A stretch of 36,661 nucleotides of DNA, from positions 1 through 36,661 of the forward strand of contig CAVDRM010000024.1 in assembly GCA_963611355.1 (NCBI GenBank), written 5' to 3'. A program made the position numbers and the translations under genes. The notes under the pieces were generated by a model that saw nothing but the letters and a program-made list of their open reading frames with translations, was not told the DNA's origin and ran no database searches. The first letter of the stretch is position 1. Each line of letters starts with the position of its first letter. Positions 7,184-14,538 of this stretch are shown piece after piece. This stretch comes from CAVDRM01 sp963611355. Lineage in GTDB: Bacteria; Bacillota; Clostridia; Christensenellales; Aristaeellaceae.

Positions 7184-7234
7184 GCGGGGGAAATCATTCT
7201 TTGGTATACAAAGTATGATTTTCCCCGCTTTTTT
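7184..7234 (+). terminator. Rho-independent terminator after typA
   Basis: GCGGGGGAAATCAT (7184-7197) pairs with ATGATTTTCCCCGC (7215-7228, one G-T pair), followed by TTTTTT. Confidence 0.93.
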
Positions 7235-7430
7235 CATATAAACGGATAAATCGCTCAGCAATTCGATGTTTCAGAATACAGATTCTATAAGCGGCTATCC
7301 GTTTGTTAACAAATCAATGCGTTTTCTTGATTTTTGTTTAATTTGTATGTTATTTTATCAATAATTTCATTGTAATCCCGTATTCATTCTGTTTTTCGTA
7401 TCTTTTTTATCAATTTCATTGAATTTTATG
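7235..7430 (+). other. AT-rich intergenic region upstream of the coiled-coil gene
   Basis: No gene is visible. The stretch is markedly AT-rich compared with its surroundings. AAACGGATA (7240-7248) and TATCCGTTT (7296-7304) form a 9-bp inverted repeat enclosing a smaller hairpin (AGAATacagATTCT). The T/A tracts up to 7430 could act as an UP element or a nucleoid-protein target. Confidence 0.4.
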
Positions 7431-7460
7431 TTGACATGATCATGAATCATAAGGTAAAAT
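7431..7460 (+). promoter_or_regulatory. Sigma-A promoter of the coiled-coil gene
   Basis: TTGACA (7431-7436), 18 bases, TAAAAT (7455-7460), in an AT-rich context. Confidence 0.8.
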
Positions 7461-7510
7461 ATAAAAAGAAATTTGACAAACAAAAAACTGCAAGTAAGGA
7501 GTGCTGAACC

Positions 7511-8884
7511 ATGAAGAAAAGCATCTGGCTCTCAATCGGGATACTCGCCGTCGCCGTTGTTCTCGTCATCGTCTTCACCGTGCAGAAGCACAACATGGCC
7601 GAGCAGCTGACAGCCGCCAATGCCTCGCTGGAGCAGACGACGGCGGAGCTGCTGACCGTCAATGCGAGTATAGAGACCCTGCGCAGCGAAAATGAAAGCC
7701 TGCATGCCGCCAAAGATGAAACGGACGCGGCGCTAAAGAATGCGCAGACTGCCTTGGAAACAGCCAACGCAGAGCTGACGAGGACGAAGGAAGCGCTGAC
7801 TGCCGCTGAAACGGAAAAGGCTGCTCTTCAGGGCAGGCTGGAAAATGCGGAGGCTAACGGGCAGGCGCTGACCGATGAAAAGGAAGCACTGACCCAAAAG
7901 GTCGCCGATCTGACGGAGAAGATTTCTTCTCTGGAGGCAGAGTCGGCAGCACAAAAAAAGGCGCTGGAAGCAAACGCTGCCGAGCTGACCGCCGCCCTTG
8001 AAAAGAAAGAAGCACTGGAAGCACAGCTTGCCGAGAGCGGAGAAAAGCTGATCGCCGCGCAGGAAGCTGTCGGCACGAAGACGGCGGAAATCGAAACGCT
8101 GACGGCTGAAAAGGAAGCGCTGCTGGAAAAGGTTCAGGCGGCCGCCGAGCAGGTGACGGCACTGACAAGCAGCACCGACACGCATACCGCAGCCATTTCG
8201 GTGCTGGAAACAGAAAAAAAGGAGCTGACGGCGCGCATCGCCGTCTTGGAGAAGGAAGCCGAGCAGCGCGATGATGAACTGAAAACCGCAAAAAATGACC
8301 TGACCACCGCCCAGGAAAAGCTGACAAAGGCAGAAGCGGACGCGGAGGCACAGCGGAACAGCAACGCCGACGAGCTGGCCAAGGCTGAGCAGCTGCTTTT
8401 GACGGCGAAGGATGAATTGACCAAGGCGCAGAGCGAATATACCGCGGCAAAGGATGCGCTTGCCGCCAAAGAAGCGGAATTGACCGCAACTAAGAATGAC
8501 CTTGCCGACAAGGAAGCAGAGCTGGCCACAGCTGCCAAAGACCTTGCCGACACGAAGACCGCACTGGAAGCGGCTGAGAACAACCTTGCCGCCAAACAGA
8601 CAGAGCTGGATACGGCGACCGCGTCCCTCGCCGAAAAGGAAAAGGAAGCGACCGCTGTCAATGCCGAGCTGACCAAGGCAAAAGAAGTCCTCACCGCCAA
8701 AGAAACGGAGCTTGCGCAAACCAAGGAGGCTTCCGATATCATCAGCGCAGAGTACAACGCGCTGCTTGCCGCCGTCAGCGAAGCATTGGAAAACTATCAT
8801 ACCCTCAAGACCGAAGAAAATGATGTCCTGCTCCTGCAACTGCTTGAGCCTCTGCTCAGCCTGATGCCGACAGACGCTGAATAA
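7511..8884 (+). CDS. Membrane-anchored long coiled-coil protein, unknown function
   Basis: 457 residues. The N-terminus is one transmembrane helix (SIWLSIGILAVAVVLVIVF, residues about 4-23). About 370 residues of uninterrupted Ala/Glu/Lys/Leu/Thr heptad repeats follow, with recurring AELT, LTAAE, KEAEL and TKAKDEL-type units and almost no Pro or Gly. A short non-coiled C-terminus comes last (SAEYNALLAAVSEALENYHT, then LLQLLEPLLSLMPTDAE). The first helix lacks an obvious cleavage site, so the rod probably stays tethered. AAGGAG precedes the ATG, and the gene has its own promoter and terminator. It could be an envelope spacer, surface protein or chromosome/division scaffold; repeat-rich composition makes homology unreliable. 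Confidence 0.8.
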   Translation: MKKSIWLSIGILAVAVVLVIVFTVQKHNMAEQLTAANASLEQTTAELLTVNASIETLRSENESLHAAKDETDAALKNAQTALETANAELTRTKEALTAAETEKAALQGRLENAEANGQALTDEKEALTQKVADLTEKISSLEAESAAQKKALEANAAELTAALEKKEALEAQLAESGEKLIAAQEAVGTKTAEIETLTAEKEALLEKVQAAAEQVTALTSSTDTHTAAISVLETEKKELTARIAVLEKEAEQRDDELKTAKNDLTTAQEKLTKAEADAEAQRNSNADELAKAEQLLLTAKDELTKAQSEYTAAKDALAAKEAELTATKNDLADKEAELATAAKDLADTKTALEAAENNLAAKQTELDTATASLAEKEKEATAVNAELTKAKEVLTAKETELAQTKEASDIISAEYNALLAAVSEALENYHTLKTEENDVLLLQLLEPLLSLMPTDAE

Positions 8885-8927
8885 AGTCATCCTCCCTTCC
8901 CCGCATAATGCGGAGAAGCGTATCAAA

Positions 8928-8961
8928 AAGCCGTTCCCCGGTCATCCGTCGGGAACGGCTT
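8928..8961. terminator. Bidirectional terminator between convergent genes
   Basis: AAGCCGTTCCC (8928-8938) pairs perfectly with GGGAACGGCTT (8951-8961). On the minus strand it is followed by TTTTTG, making it a good terminator for the Mrp gene. On the plus strand the T-run is shorter. Confidence 0.85.
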
Positions 8962-8973
8962 TGTATGATTCGA

Positions 8974-9795
8974 TTATTTTAGAATAAACCTCAGTGCGTC
9001 GTCCAGCCAGCTGCCGTCAAACATCTCGACAAGGCCGGCATCGCAGGCGGCAGCCAGCTTCCCGTTCAGCGGAATGCGGCCAAGCACCTTCAAATTAAAT
9101 TTATCGGCTATCTCCTGCGCGTGGCTTTCACCGAACAAATCAATCTTCCTGCCGCAGTCCGGACATTCGACATAGCTCATGTTCTCAATGATGCCAAGAA
9201 CCGGAATGTTCATCATGCCCGCCATGTTGACGGCCTTTTCGACAATCATGCTCACCAGCTCCTGCGGGGTGGTCACGACGATGATGCCGTCCACAGGGAT
9301 GGACTGGAACACTGTCAGCGGCACATCACCCGTTCCGGGGGGCATGTCAATGAACATGACGTCGTTCTTTCCCCACTTCACATCCGTCCAGAACTGCTTC
9401 ACCGTGCCGGCGATTACGGGTCCGCGCCAGACGACAGGCTCCGTTTCGTCCTCCAGCAAAGAGTTGACGGACATGGTCTTAATACCCGTTTTGGTCATCA
9501 CGGGGTTGATGCTTTCACCGTCGCCGGTCGCATTCTCATGCAGACCGAACATCCGCGGCACGGACGGGCCGGTGATATCGGCATCCAATACAGCTGTCTG
9601 ATAGCCCGCCCGCTCGCTCAAAACGGACAAAAGCGCCGTGACCATTGACTTGCCCACGCCGCCCTTGCCGCTCACCACGGCGATGACCTTTTTGATTTCC
9701 GTCCCCTCCAAGGGCTTTTCAAGAAGAGACTGCGGCTCGGTACGGGCGGAACAGCTCTGGCCGCAGGTGCTGCAATCATGTGTGCATTCGCTCAT
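8974..9795 (-). CDS. Mrp/NBP35-family P-loop ATPase (Fe-S cluster carrier)
   Basis: 273 residues. VVSGKGGVGKSMVTALLS is the deviant Walker A of the Mrp/NBP35/MinD group. MFIDMPPGTGDVPLTV is the conserved Mrp motif, and NMSYVECPDCGRK carries the CxxC pair (Cys211, Cys214) that binds a bridging Fe-S cluster in the dimer. The N-terminus has extra cysteines (Cys4, 8, 11, 15), as in many clostridial versions. Such proteins carry and deliver Fe-S clusters in the cytoplasm. I chose the ATG at 9795 because GGAG lies 7 bases before it; the ATG at 9816 has no site and lies next to a hairpin. Confidence 0.93.
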   Translation of the reverse strand: MSECTHDCSTCGQSCSARTEPQSLLEKPLEGTEIKKVIAVVSGKGGVGKSMVTALLSVLSERAGYQTAVLDADITGPSVPRMFGLHENATGDGESINPVMTKTGIKTMSVNSLLEDETEPVVWRGPVIAGTVKQFWTDVKWGKNDVMFIDMPPGTGDVPLTVFQSIPVDGIIVVTTPQELVSMIVEKAVNMAGMMNIPVLGIIENMSYVECPDCGRKIDLFGESHAQEIADKFNLKVLGRIPLNGKLAAACDAGLVEMFDGSWLDDALRFILK

Positions 9796-9819
9796 CGTAA
9801 CACTCCAAACATCCATAAA

Positions 9820-9849
9820 ATCGGAAGATAGCTCTTCCTATCTTCCGAT
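9820..9849 (-). terminator. Perfect inverted repeat between transporter operon and mrp
   Basis: ATCGGAAGATAG and its exact reverse complement (12-bp stem, 6-base loop), followed on the minus strand by TTTTA. It is most likely the terminator of the ABC operon. Its position just before the Mrp gene would also suit an operator. Confidence 0.65.
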
Positions 9850-9872
9850 ATTTTACGCCGATTTTCCGATAA

Positions 9873-10616
9873 TTACAAGACCTTGTTCAGGAAATCACGT
9901 GTCCTTTGCTGTTTGGGCGCAGAGAAAATTTCTTCGGGGCTGCCCTCCTCCACGATGACGCCGCCGTCCATGAAGATGACATGGTCACCCACCTCGCGGG
10001 CAAAGCCCATCTCATGCGTGACGACGACCATCGTCATGCCCTCTAAAGCCAGCTTCTTCATGACATCCAGCACCTCGCCGACCATTTCGGGGTCAAGGGC
10101 GCTGGTCGGCTCATCGAAGAGCATGACCTCCGGCTCCATGCACAGGGCGCGGACAATGGCAATGCGCTGCTTTTGCCCGCCGGATAATTGGCTGGGGTAG
10201 GCATTGGCGCGGTCAGCCAGACCGACGCGCTCCAAAAGGGACATGGCCTTCTTTTCCGCCTCTTCCTTAGACTTTTTCAGCAGCTTCATGGGCGCAAGGG
10301 TCATGTTCTTTAAAATGGTCATGTTGGGGAAGAGGTTGAAATGCTGAAACACCATGCCCATCTTCTGCCTGTGCAGGTTGATATTGACCTTGGGGTCGGT
10401 GATATCCACGCCCTTAAAGGAAATCGTGCCGCCGGTGGGCAGCTCCAACAAATTCAGGCAGCGCAGGAAGGTGGATTTGCCGCTTCCGGACGGGCCGATG
10501 ACGACGACCACCTCTCCCTTATGCACCTTCGCGCTGACCCCGTTCAGTGCCTTGATATCGCCGCCGGAAAAGTGCTTTTCCAGATTTTTGACTTCAATAA
10601 TGATATCAGTGGTCAC
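9873..10616 (-). CDS. Polar amino-acid ABC transporter, ATPase subunit
   Basis: 247 residues, typical of GlnQ/ArtM-type ATPases. Walker A is GPSGSGKSTFLRCLN, the signature is QLSGGQKQRIAIVRAL, Walker B is VMLFDEPTSALDPE, and the switch His is VVTHEMGF. It powers import by the membrane subunit encoded just upstream. The start is GTG at 10616, inside the end of the permease gene (11-base overlap), with AAAGGAGG upstream. It is the last gene of the operon SBP-permease-ATPase. Arginine or another basic amino acid is the likely substrate, judging by the operators at 12272-12310. Confidence 0.94.
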   Translation of the reverse strand: MTTDIIIEVKNLEKHFSGGDIKALNGVSAKVHKGEVVVVIGPSGSGKSTFLRCLNLLELPTGGTISFKGVDITDPKVNINLHRQKMGMVFQHFNLFPNMTILKNMTLAPMKLLKKSKEEAEKKAMSLLERVGLADRANAYPSQLSGGQKQRIAIVRALCMEPEVMLFDEPTSALDPEMVGEVLDVMKKLALEGMTMVVVTHEMGFAREVGDHVIFMDGGVIVEEGSPEEIFSAPKQQRTRDFLNKVL

Positions 10617-11334
10617 TGTTGCGCAGCCTCCTTTCCAGCTTGCCGACGAGCCATGAGAAGAAAATGACCAGAATCAGGTATATCAGCGCCACGGCAATCA
10701 GCGGCAGAAAGGCCGAATAGGTCACGCCGCGAATGGTGTCGCCCGCCTTGGTCAAATCCTTGATGGCGACATAGCCCGCCACGGAGGTTTCCTTAATCAG
10801 CACGATAAATTCATTGGCCAGCGCGGGCAGGACATTCTTCAGCGCCTGCGGAATGATGATGTACTGCATGGTCCGCACATAATTGAAGCCGAGGCTGCGT
10901 CCGGCCTCAAACTGACCGTTGTCAATGGACATGATGCCGCTGCGGATGATTTCCGCCACATATGCGCCGGAATTCAAGCCGAAGGACAGCATGGCGACCA
11001 GCATGCTATTTCTGGAGGAAGCAAAAATAACATAATAGGCCAGCATCAGCTGAATGACCACGGGCGTGCCGCGAATCACGGTCAGATACAGCTTGGCGAG
11101 CTTGTTGACGAGGGAAAACACCGTCCGGCCGATACCCTTGCGCATCGTTTCCTGATTCTTATCCCATGTGGAACGAATAATGGCAATGACCGTACCGATT
11201 GCAATACCGATGAGGCAGGCGACCAGCGTAATCTCCAGCGTCGCGCCGAGGCCGTTCAAAAGCAGCTTCCACCTGTCCTTGGCAATAAAATTCAGGTAGA
11301 AATCCGCCTGAAAACCCTGAAACCATTCAGCCAT
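10606..11334 (-). CDS. Polar amino-acid ABC transporter, permease subunit
   Basis: 242 residues, His/Glu/Gln/Arg-opine TM family. Several membrane spans are visible (LGATLEITLVACLIGIAIGT, LMLAYYVIFA, FLPLIAVALIYLILVIFFSW). The coupling loop SGIMSIDNGQFEAGRSLGFN is the EAA motif of this family. GTPVVIQLMLAYY is a hallmark of polar amino-acid permeases. GGGGGAAAAG precedes the ATG. A GC-rich hairpin lies between it and the binding-protein gene, which would favour higher expression of the latter. Confidence 0.94.
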   Translation of the reverse strand: MAEWFQGFQADFYLNFIAKDRWKLLLNGLGATLEITLVACLIGIAIGTVIAIIRSTWDKNQETMRKGIGRTVFSLVNKLAKLYLTVIRGTPVVIQLMLAYYVIFASSRNSMLVAMLSFGLNSGAYVAEIIRSGIMSIDNGQFEAGRSLGFNYVRTMQYIIIPQALKNVLPALANEFIVLIKETSVAGYVAIKDLTKAGDTIRGVTYSAFLPLIAVALIYLILVIFFSWLVGKLERRLRNSDH

Positions 11335-11376
11335 GTCTTTTCCCCCAGTTTTACTCTTGTATCCGTGAACAGGCGA

Positions 11377-11406
11377 AGCGGGGGCGATTACTCGCTCCCG
11401 TCCGCT
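11377..11406 (-). promoter_or_regulatory. Hairpin between binding-protein and permease genes
   Basis: GCGGACGGGAGCGA and TCGCCCCCGC pair with a small bulge on the minus strand; no T-run follows. Such hairpins often protect the upstream binding-protein mRNA or cause partial termination. Confidence 0.5.
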
Positions 11407-11427
11407 TAGCTTTCTGCCGCCGCTCCA

Positions 11428-12174
11428 TTATTCGGCGGAGATGTACTTATCGACAATCGCCTGCACGGTGCCGTCGGCAATCAGCTCGTTCAGCGCGGCG
11501 TTGACCTTTTCCAGCAGCTCGGTGTTGTCCTTGGCGATGCAGATGGCATAGTCTTCCACGGCATACGCGGTCTCCAGAATGACCAGACCTTCGTTTGCTT
11601 CGACAAACTTCATGGCGGGCTGGTTGTCGATGATGACGCAGTCCAGCTTGCCGGCGACCAGAGCAGCCACGGCGTCAGCCCCGTTCTTATAGGTGTAAAC
11701 CGTACCGGTCTTTCCGTCAAAGTCATCAGCCGCATAAATCGCGCCGGTGGTCGCTTCCTGTGTGCCGATCTGCCAGTCCTTACCTTCCAAATACAGGTCA
11801 TCAACGCTCGTGATGGCAGAGCCTTCCTTCACGATAATGGACTGGATGCCGGTCGCATAGGAATCGGTGAAATTGATGCTCTGGAGGCGCTCTTCGGTGA
11901 CAGTCATGCCGGCCATACCCATATCGGCCTTGCCGGTCTGCACGGCCACGATGATGGCGCCGAATTCCATGTCGTCAATCACCAGATCCATGCCCAGTTT
12001 GTCGGCGATTGCCTTCGCAACCTCGGCATCGATGCCGACGATGGTTTCGCCTTCGTAATACTCATAGGGCGGGAAATTGGCGTTGGTCGCCATGTGCAGC
12101 TCATCGGCCAGCGCGGTCGCGGAAATCGTCCATACCATCATAACAGCCAAGGTCAAAGCAAGCAGCTTCTTCAT
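11428..12174 (-). CDS. Polar amino-acid ABC transporter, extracellular binding protein
   Basis: 248 residues, SBP family 3. A signal peptide (MKKLLALTLAVMMVWTISAT, cleavage after ALA) precedes the mature domain beginning DELHMATNANFPPYEYYEG. Family landmarks are IVGIDAEVAKAIADKLGMDL, DMGMAGMTVTEERL and NFTDSYATG. It captures the amino acid outside the cell. There is no lipobox cysteine, unlike most Gram-positive SBPs, so how it stays near the membrane is unclear. GAGGAGG before 12174 decides the start. Promoter and ARG-box-like operators lie directly upstream. Confidence 0.93.
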   Translation of the reverse strand: MKKLLALTLAVMMVWTISATALADELHMATNANFPPYEYYEGETIVGIDAEVAKAIADKLGMDLVIDDMEFGAIIVAVQTGKADMGMAGMTVTEERLQSINFTDSYATGIQSIIVKEGSAITSVDDLYLEGKDWQIGTQEATTGAIYAADDFDGKTGTVYTYKNGADAVAALVAGKLDCVIIDNQPAMKFVEANEGLVILETAYAVEDYAICIAKDNTELLEKVNAALNELIADGTVQAIVDKYISAE

Positions 12175-12236
12175 AGTCTCGTTCCTCCTCAAAATCGTTT
12201 CCTTCAAAAATTGATGTCCCTCAAGTGAACAACGTC

Positions 12237-12265
12237 AGTATAGCACCGCCCGATTTCCTTGTCAA
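12237..12265 (-). promoter_or_regulatory. Sigma-A promoter of the amino-acid transporter operon
   Basis: On the minus strand: TTGACA (12265-12260), 17 bases, TATACT (12242-12237). It sits immediately downstream of two ARG-box-like sites. Confidence 0.9.
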
Positions 12266-12271
12266 TACTTT

Positions 12272-12310
12272 TTTGAATTTTTATTCATGTTTTTTGAATG
12301 TTCTTTCATG
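12272..12310 (-). promoter_or_regulatory. Tandem ARG-box-like operators (ArgR/AhrC type)
   Basis: On the minus strand, CATGAATAAAAATTCAAA (12289-12272) matches the Bacillus ARG box consensus as I remember it (CATGAATAAAAATKCAAK). A second site, CATGAAAGAACATTCAAA (12310-12293), begins 21 bases away, so the 18-bp boxes are separated by 3 bp as in classical ArgR operators. They end six bases before the -35. ArgR control of an arginine-type transporter is inferred. Confidence 0.75.
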
Positions 12311-12376
12311 TTTTATGCATACCGCAGGGCTTTTTATGCAGCTTTTCTGCATATTTTCATTTTGATGTCTGATTCG

Positions 12377-13546
12377 TCACTTTTCTACCCTGAAAATACC
12401 GCACTTCAGATACTGTGTTTCGGGCGCAGCCGGAAGGATGGGATGGTCGCGTCCCTGCGTCCTGTATTCCGCCTGCATCAGCCGCACATGGGCATCATGC
12501 GCGGCCTCCAGCACCACATCCTTGAACTGCCCCGGCAGCATATGCTGGGAACAGGAGCAGGTGACAAGGTATCCCCCGTTCTTAATCAATTTCAGCGCCC
12601 GCAGGTTTATCTCCTTATAGCCGCGGGCAGCGGCGGCCACGGCGGAGCGGGTTTTGGTGAATGCGGGCGGGTCCAAAATGACCGCATCGTACTGTTCGCC
12701 GGAGGCAGACTGCTCCTTTAAAAAGTCAAAAGCGTTCGCGGCAACGAAGCGGACATTTTTAAAGCCGTTCAGCGCGGCGTTTTCCCGCGCGCATTCGCAG
12801 GCAAATTCTGAGATATCCACGCCGATGACCTCCGCCGCGCCGAATTTGGCGGCATGGAGAGCAAACGAGCCGGTGTGCGTAAAGCAGTCCAGCACCCGCG
12901 CATCCTTCACAAACGGTGCGATAGCCGCCCTGTTCTCTTTCTGGTCTAAGAAAAAGCCCGTCTTCTGGCCATTCTTCACATCCACAAGGAAGCGCACGCC
13001 GTTTTCTTTGATTTCCACCTTATCCGGCACTTGGCCGCGGAGAATGCCCGTCTGCTGCCGCATTCCCTCCAATTCACGCACGGGCACATCATTGCGCTCA
13101 TAAATGCCCAGCGGGTGCAGCATTTCCTCCAGCGCATCACAGACGTCCTCCTTCAAACGGTCCATGCCGAGGCAGAGCGACTGCATGGACAGAACGCCGC
13201 CGAAGGAATCCACAATCAGCGCAGGCAGGCCATCGCTTTCCGCAAAAATCAGGCGGCAGGAATTCAAGTCCGCAAACCGCCTGCGATAGTCAACGGCACG
13301 CTTCACGCGGTCAAAAATAAACGTCCTGTCCACGCTTTCATCCCGATAGGTCATGATGCGCAGGGCTATCTGCGAGGCGGGATTATACAGCGCCCTGCAC
13401 AAAAACCGCCCGTTGGCCGCTTTGACGCTCACCACATCGCCCGGCGCAAAATCGCCGTTCACGCGCTTGATATCGCTCTTAAAAATCCACGGATGCCCGC
13501 CGAACACCCTTTTTTCCTTGCCTGCCATCAGTACACAGTCCGCCAT
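12377..13546 (-). CDS. RlmI-like class I SAM-dependent rRNA methyltransferase
   Basis: 389 residues, COG1092 family. The N-terminal PUA domain (residues 1-75: AGKEKRVFGGHPWIFKSDI, GDVVSVKAANGRFLCRALYN) binds RNA. The Rossmann methyltransferase follows: LDCFTHTGSFALHAAKFGAA (SAM site), VIGVDIS, AVILDPPAFTK and TCSCSQHM. E. coli RlmI makes m5C1962 in 23S rRNA, but clostridial homologues may modify another position. The ATG has GGAGGCGGC upstream. The promoter region overlaps that of the divergent SDR gene. Confidence 0.9.
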   Translation of the reverse strand: MADCVLMAGKEKRVFGGHPWIFKSDIKRVNGDFAPGDVVSVKAANGRFLCRALYNPASQIALRIMTYRDESVDRTFIFDRVKRAVDYRRRFADLNSCRLIFAESDGLPALIVDSFGGVLSMQSLCLGMDRLKEDVCDALEEMLHPLGIYERNDVPVRELEGMRQQTGILRGQVPDKVEIKENGVRFLVDVKNGQKTGFFLDQKENRAAIAPFVKDARVLDCFTHTGSFALHAAKFGAAEVIGVDISEFACECARENAALNGFKNVRFVAANAFDFLKEQSASGEQYDAVILDPPAFTKTRSAVAAAARGYKEINLRALKLIKNGGYLVTCSCSQHMLPGQFKDVVLEAAHDAHVRLMQAEYRTQGRDHPILPAAPETQYLKCGIFRVEK

Positions 13547-13573
13547 AAGCCGCCTCCGAAATCAAACTTGCAT

Positions 13574-13602
13574 TTGCATTATAGCATAAAATCCTATATA
13601 AT
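13574..13602 (+). promoter_or_regulatory. Promoter of the SDR gene, overlapping a divergent -10
   Basis: TTGCAT (13574-13579), 17 bases, TATAAT (13597-13602). Within its -35/spacer the minus strand reads TATAAT (13583-13578), the likely -10 of the methyltransferase gene, so the two promoters would compete. Confidence 0.75.
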
Positions 13603-13644
13603 GTAGCTGTTCATCCACTTTTTTGCATTGACGGAGTGATGATG

Positions 13645-14460
13645 ATGGTGGTTTGGATAACCGGCGCATCGAGCGGTCTGGGGCTGCACACGGCGGCCGC
13701 GCTTCAAAAGGCGGGCATGACCGTTGTTTCCGGCGCCCGTTCCTTTAAAAATCATGAGGGCAAAAGTGACTGCGGCCATCGGCTGCAGCTTGACGTGACT
13801 GATGACGCCTCCTGCGCCGCGTTTTGCCGAAAGGCGTTTGCGCTGTACGGCGCACCGGATGCGCTCTGCTGCTGCGCGGGCGTGCTGACCTTGGGTGCTT
13901 GCGAGGACTATACGGACGCGGAGCTTTTCGATGTCCTGAACACAAACTTTTTAGGCATGGTGCGCGTGATTCGGCGGGTGCTTCCGCTGCTGCGCGAAAA
14001 AGGGCTGGGAAAAATCGTCCTGTTCTCCTCCGTAAACGGTGTGCTCGGCATCCCGTTTCAGGGCGCGTATACCGCTGCCAAGCATGCCGTGGAAGGCTTT
14101 GCGGAATCGCTCCGCATGGAGGTCAAGCCCTTCGGCGTCTCCGTCTGCGTGGTTGAGCCGGGCGACCATCGGGGCGGCTCTGATATCTATCGGCGGCATG
14201 CGGAGCATACGGACGGGCATTCGCCCTATGCCGCCGCTTACCGCAGCGCCGTGGCAAAAATCGCCCATGACGAGCAGCAGGGCAGCGACCCCGATAAGCT
14301 GGGGCTGCGCATCGCCCATGCGCTTCAAAAAAAGCGTCTGCCCTGCAAGCTTATCATTGCTAGCCCTTCGCAGCGTCTGGCCGTGCTTCTGCACAAGCTG
14401 CTTCCCACCCGGCTTTTCGCCCGAATCATCCGTTCCTATTATGTTTCATCCAAAACTTAA
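13645..14460 (+). CDS. Short-chain dehydrogenase/reductase
   Basis: 271 residues, classical SDR. WITGASSGLGLHTAAAL is the TGxxxGxG nucleotide-binding site. LDVTD, NTNFLGMVRV and the catalytic Ser (LFSSVNG) and Tyr-x3-Lys (GAYTAAKHAVEGF) are all present. It probably reduces or oxidises a small alcohol/ketone or lipid with NAD(P)H. The substrate cannot be read, and there are no pathway neighbours. Several in-frame starts (GTG 13636, ATG 13639/13642/13645) exist; GGAG at 13633-13636 favours the last two. Confidence 0.9.
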   Translation: MVVWITGASSGLGLHTAAALQKAGMTVVSGARSFKNHEGKSDCGHRLQLDVTDDASCAAFCRKAFALYGAPDALCCCAGVLTLGACEDYTDAELFDVLNTNFLGMVRVIRRVLPLLREKGLGKIVLFSSVNGVLGIPFQGAYTAAKHAVEGFAESLRMEVKPFGVSVCVVEPGDHRGGSDIYRRHAEHTDGHSPYAAAYRSAVAKIAHDEQQGSDPDKLGLRIAHALQKKRLPCKLIIASPSQRLAVLLHKLLPTRLFARIIRSYYVSSKT

Positions 14461-14473
14461 ATTGCTGTTTTCA

Positions 14474-14502
14474 TTGCAAAACCTTCACGCATCCTGTATA
14501 AT
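14474..14502 (+). promoter_or_regulatory. Sigma-A promoter of the orphan regulator-like gene
   Basis: TTGCAA (14474-14479), 17 bases, TATAAT (14497-14502). It is followed at 14527 by TGGAGG before the ATG at 14539. Confidence 0.82.
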
Positions 14503-14538
14503 GGTGACTGGTATAGAAACACTGTTGGAGGTCTGAGG

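Noticed and set aside
7733..8926. 397-codon minus-strand frame opposite the coiled-coil gene
   Set aside because: Phe/Leu/Gly/Arg-rich mirror of the Glu/Lys/Ala repeats; no start site or family resemblance.
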